From Hansfordia pulvinata (Eukaryota; Ascomycota; Sordariomycetes; Xylariales): a stretch of DNA of 64,000 nucleotides. A model generated the notes under the pieces. That model was not told the origin of the DNA. It did not search any database and was given only the letters and a program-made list of their open reading frames with translations. Position numbers and translations under genes: made by a program. Shown here one piece after another: positions 60,401-64,000 of this stretch. Location: contig BJKQ01000004.1 of the NCBI GenBank assembly GCA_006538405.1, forward strand, positions 1,984,001 to 2,048,000. Reading direction: 5' to 3'. Every line of letters starts with the position of its first letter. Position 1 is the first letter of the stretch.

Positions 60401-61387
60401 AAGCGTGCGGGGTATAATACAGGGTCATGAATGACAGGAAAGCGTCGAGGGAATTTGCGCGCTCCCAATCGACACGGCCCGGAACACGCCCAACCCACAA
60501 TCTCAATGCGCCGCCGCCAACTCTGTGCCCCTAACCTACCGATGTGCCAGGGCCCTTCTTTTGACACCCATCCCTACCAAGTCCCGAGGTCGAGAAGATC
60601 CATGGAGGCCAGGTCAGGTCAAGCTTGGTGATTCGGTCAGGAAGACGTCTTCCCCTCTCACTGGCGCCGTGCGAGCGAGCGAAGCGGACGCGGGCGAGGG
60701 CGCATTGCCCCGTCCCAAGGTTTGGCTAAGCGCGGCGCTCCCAAAAAGGGGATCGGCGGGCGGGAGAGACAGACGGAGCGACGAACAAGGACAGGGGTTA
60801 CCCCGGATTTCACTGGAGTACTGGGCCCCTCCCCCGAGATGCAACGGTCTGCTTTCGGGGGAGGCGGAGGCGGAGGCGCAGACGCAAGGGGGGGATAGGG
60901 AGAAGAGGGCTGGTTCGCCGGCTCTCCATCTCTTTCTCGCTCTCTCCCTCTCCCTCTTTCTCCATTTGAACTAGAGCCTTCTCCCTAGCCTTTGCAAGTA
61001 GACAAACGGCGTCTGGAAAAAGCCCAGACTTGCATGTCTCACAATGCCCACATGGGACGCATGTTCTAATTGGTAGGTCAGGTCATATGGCGCTGGGGGG
61101 AGGGACAGCGGGCTTTTCGGGTCTCTCTCTCTCTCTCTCTAAGAGACGAAAAGGAGGGGGGGGGGGTCTGGCGTGTCTCCAAAGACCCGACTCGAATCAT
61201 CCAGATCGCGGTCCGTGGCCAAGTCAGCAGATGTCGCTTGGTCCGTCTATCCGGCCGTCTCGATGGTCAAGGCCTCATGGTCTTGTACCTGCGGTAGCTA
61301 CCTACCTGGTAGGACCACGGCATTCAATGGTTCCGGGAATTGGGACAGCGCAAAGTGCAAGTCGGGAGACCATCCAAAGCTCTGGGC

Positions 61388-61407
61388 ACCCCCCCCCCCC
61401 CCCCCCC
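61388..61407. repeat. Poly-C tract (20 nt)
   Basis: Run of 20 C in the gene-free region. A similar C20 tract lies at 62705-62724. Confidence 0.85.
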
Positions 61408-61680
61408 TTATTTGACCCCTCTGTCGCTGGTCAGCCCCCCCCCAGGCGCACAGCACACGGTCCGTCATGGGAAGACATGGTGACCGCGCCATCTAATCTA
61501 CGCCCAGACCACAGGCTTGCGGAGCTTGTGGGGATGACAAGCCCAGCCCCTGACACGAGTACTGACAGACGAGCAGCCTTGGTAAGCTTTTTATGACGGG
61601 GGCATCCGGGGGCTACAACTTTGACTTGAACCCCGTGACGTCTGCTGGCGCAACAGGCCAGACACACCCAGACCACGACC

Positions 61681-61708
61681 CCGTCCCCGTCCCCGTCCCC
61701 GTCCCCGT
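61681..61708. repeat. CCGTCC hexanucleotide microsatellite
   Basis: About 4.5 units of a CCGTCC/CCCCGT hexamer in the gene-free region. Confidence 0.85.
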
Positions 61709-62704
61709 TCCCGCGAAAGGGCTGCTTGAGTGCCTATCCCATCCATGCGCGGCAGGGTCTTTGCTTGCGCTGCCGCTTGCATGCATGGGGTGCATTTGGA
61801 GGGGTTTGCATGTAGCAAAGGCAGGTAGGCAGACAGACAGGCAGATGACCAGGCAGACAGCCCAGTTCCGCAACAGACTTACCTGGACTTGGGTAGGTAC
61901 AGACGGTGAACGCGCTCGAAGTTAGGGGCCAAGTTGCTTATCAGCGAGGGTGGTTCCTGTCCCTCCCCTCCCCCTCAGCCTCAGGGAGCGGCAGTGCGTT
62001 CGAGTGGCGTCCCGCCTGGCTGGTTTGGACCAAGCCACCGCCAGCCCAGTCTCTCTCGCACCCACCCCTCCCTTTGGAAACCCACCGTGACAACTGGTAT
62101 ACGCGTAGACATTGCGTCGGAACAGGTGCAATGGGTATTTTGTATCCTCGAATCATGGCCTGGGGAGTTTTCCCAGTGTGATATCCCCTTGCCCGTTCCC
62201 TTCTTTCGTAGAGAAAACCCTTGGAATGTAATAAAGTTGGCTTCGTCGAGGTCCGCCTTTCGCTCACCTTTACGCGCTGCGGACTTCTACAGCGGCCCGT
62301 CCGTTTCGCCGCGTCTGTGCTCCTTCGAAAGATCAATAAGCAAGCGGAGAGAGAGAGTCGCCGTAAGTCTGACGTCAGGGGGCTGGCTATTCGGAGATCA
62401 GACGGTGGTCACTTGGGGATCAGAAGACGAGGCCATTCTCTTGAGTTTTTCAAACTTTTAAGTACATCTTGTGTGGAGCACTCACGTGGGTATCGCGGAC
62501 ACTGTCGACCGGGGGGACACTCGGCTTCGTGGAATAGACATTGCAAGAATTCCGTCATCACCGAGGGGCCCGACTGTCAATTAGAGGGGCGCGTCTCGTG
62601 TTTCTTCGTCTCGAAGTCGGTCGACGTTGCGCTCGCCCAAAGGGTGGGGGGGCTCCTTGTTCTACGTCATATTCATACTTTTATCTTTTCAACACGCCTG
62701 GCTT

Positions 62705-62724
62705 CCCCCCCCCCCCCCCCCCCC
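62705..62724. repeat. Poly-C tract (20 nt)
   Basis: Second run of 20 C in the gene-free region. Confidence 0.85.
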
Positions 62725-64000
62725 TCTCCCTTTCCCGGCTTCGAAGTGGATGCCGTCGACGGGTCACCATGACATGGGGACCCAGCCAGGAGGTCCTCGG
62801 TGGCATTCAAGGAGGAAAGCCGCAACTTTTCAGTCCGGGGAAAGATGTCAGACATCCACCACGCCACCGGGAAGCAGTGGAATTCTTGTGCTTGAGAGTG
62901 AACCAGCCTCGGGGATGAGGTTAGGAGTAGGCGAAGGGCCCCGCGACCACAGGTGAGTAGGTAGAGATGCTGCCTTGAGTCTTCTGAGGCGCACTGGCTT
63001 GCTCCTCTTCGCTTGAATTGCTCTAGGCACTTTCTTTGAGTGAAGGCGATAGCTAGACTGGGGCTCGCGCTCGCTTGAGCCCTGCGGTGCGGTGAAGTGA
63101 AGGGGGCGCCGGGCCTGTTCCTATGCCGCGAGCATCCCGAAGGCAAATCCAGTCTGAGGAGTGGGCATGGGGGAGGAGGGTCGTGATGTATGGGAGAGCG
63201 GCCCAGACAGTCGGAGCCCTTGAGACGATCTTGACCGGAGAAGTCTGCGGGGCGACTACAATCAAGGGCTTCGCGCGTTGGGTATTCCAGTATGCAGCAG
63301 GATGCCTGCGTGCATTCGGGAGCGATGGCGACACACAATGAACGCGGGATAATACACACCCGTGTGGGAAAGGGGATACGAGACGCAACGGGATCCAATG
63401 CCAACGTTCCTCAAGTGTCAAGCGCGGCTAGGTGTGACCGGCTTGTTCTTCTTTCTCGTCTTGTCTGCGATGATCACCAAGAATGGAAGACTGAACAGGG
63501 TGTGGCCTCAAGCTCGCAACTCGGCCAACTGCGTGGCCCTCGCTGGCGCTGTGGCTGGGTCTTAAGACGTCCCATGTCACATTTCTTCTCCATATCTTGC
63601 CTCTGGGACCGTGCCTCTGGGTCCCGGGGAAGGATAGCATCTGCTGTCCGTTGAACCTATCGCGGTGCACTGGCAGCAACACGCCCACCTCCCCCCCCCC
63701 TTTTCGGCGAGTCCACCCTGAACCCCCCCTCCCAGCGAGGTTGAGTGCCACCGCCAACATGGGGAGGAACAATCCGATATCCACTGCTTAGCCGGTGGAG
63801 AGCACTGCTCAAATATGGATCAGCCATTGCCATCATGATTCACACTGCCATTTGGCGCCACGAGGAGCTTGAGACAAAACACAAGCCCGGCGTCGACGTT
63901 GGGAGCATCGATCCGGGCCTGGCTGGCTGCACGAATCCTACTGCCACAGACAAGCCTTGAAATCAACTCCTCCCAGTTCCGAAAACAACTGCAACCAGGT

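Larger units (their letters stand above)
52445..64000. other. 11.5-kb region with no supported gene
   Basis: Both strands show only short or compositionally biased open frames; the longest (59019-60203) lacks any recognisable domain and looks like chance in GC-rich DNA. The region includes GTACTCGTACGAG-type motifs (55655, 57027, 57189, and the full 16-bp palindrome at 57436-57451), GGTACC-rich sequence around 53950-54320, CA/CG runs at about 58940-58975, C20 tracts, and CT-rich stretches such as 60918-60963. It may be promoter and leader of a gene beyond the right edge, but no such gene is visible. Confidence 0.6.

Overview
The window looks like nuclear DNA from a filamentous ascomycete, most likely a Sordariomycete. 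The evidence is short introns (about 50-150 nt) with GT-AG ends and CTAAC/CTGAC-type branch sites, pyrimidine-rich leaders, GC-rich codon use, and orthologues of fungal MO25/HymA, RAV1, YME2/RNA12, PSP1, SFI1 and EMI1 (DUF3128). Genus and species cannot be decided from the sequence alone. There is no CRISPR array, operon, phage or viral gene.

Layout from left to right: SDR oxidoreductase (+, 1511-2565); MO25/HymA scaffold (-, 3204-4606); cytosolic isoleucyl-tRNA synthetase (+, 6618-10011, with a GC-AG intron); a 62-residue twin-CX9C protein of the NDUFAF8 type (-, 10269-10523); SFI1-like centrin-binding protein (+, 11402-15721); RAV1, the V-ATPase assembly factor (+, 17088-22318); a secreted alpha/beta hydrolase (-, 23128-24444); an OPT-family transporter (+, 28023-30422); a dienelactone-hydrolase-family protein (+, 31418-32966); cytosolic Hsp70 (+, 36648-38644); EMI1/DUF3128, also twin-CX9C (-, 39258-40091); a transposon-like element with terminal inverted repeats (40519-41003); a small secreted cysteine-rich protein (+, 41631-42172); YME2/RNA12 (+, 44585-47204); tRNA-Lys(CTT) (+); tRNA-Val(AAC) (-); and a PSP1-domain protein (-, 49684-52444). 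The last 11.5 kb (52445-64000) holds no gene I can support.

Most genes are unrelated housekeeping functions, not a cluster: translation, proteostasis, vacuolar pH, spindle-pole duplication, mitochondrial maintenance and cell polarity. The accessory part is 40.5-44 kb, where the transposon-like element, diverged short repeats and the small secreted protein sit together.

Two patterns cut across the window. First, four conserved genes (SDR, SFI1, HSP70, PSP1) carry six apparent one-base losses, nearly all in C/G runs, each repaired by one extra base. This is more like uncorrected homopolymer error in the assembly than six real mutations. Second, a palindromic motif, GTACTCGTACGAGTAC or its half TACTCGTAC, occurs about 17 times, always outside coding sequence, against roughly 0.5 expected for a 9-mer counted on both strands.
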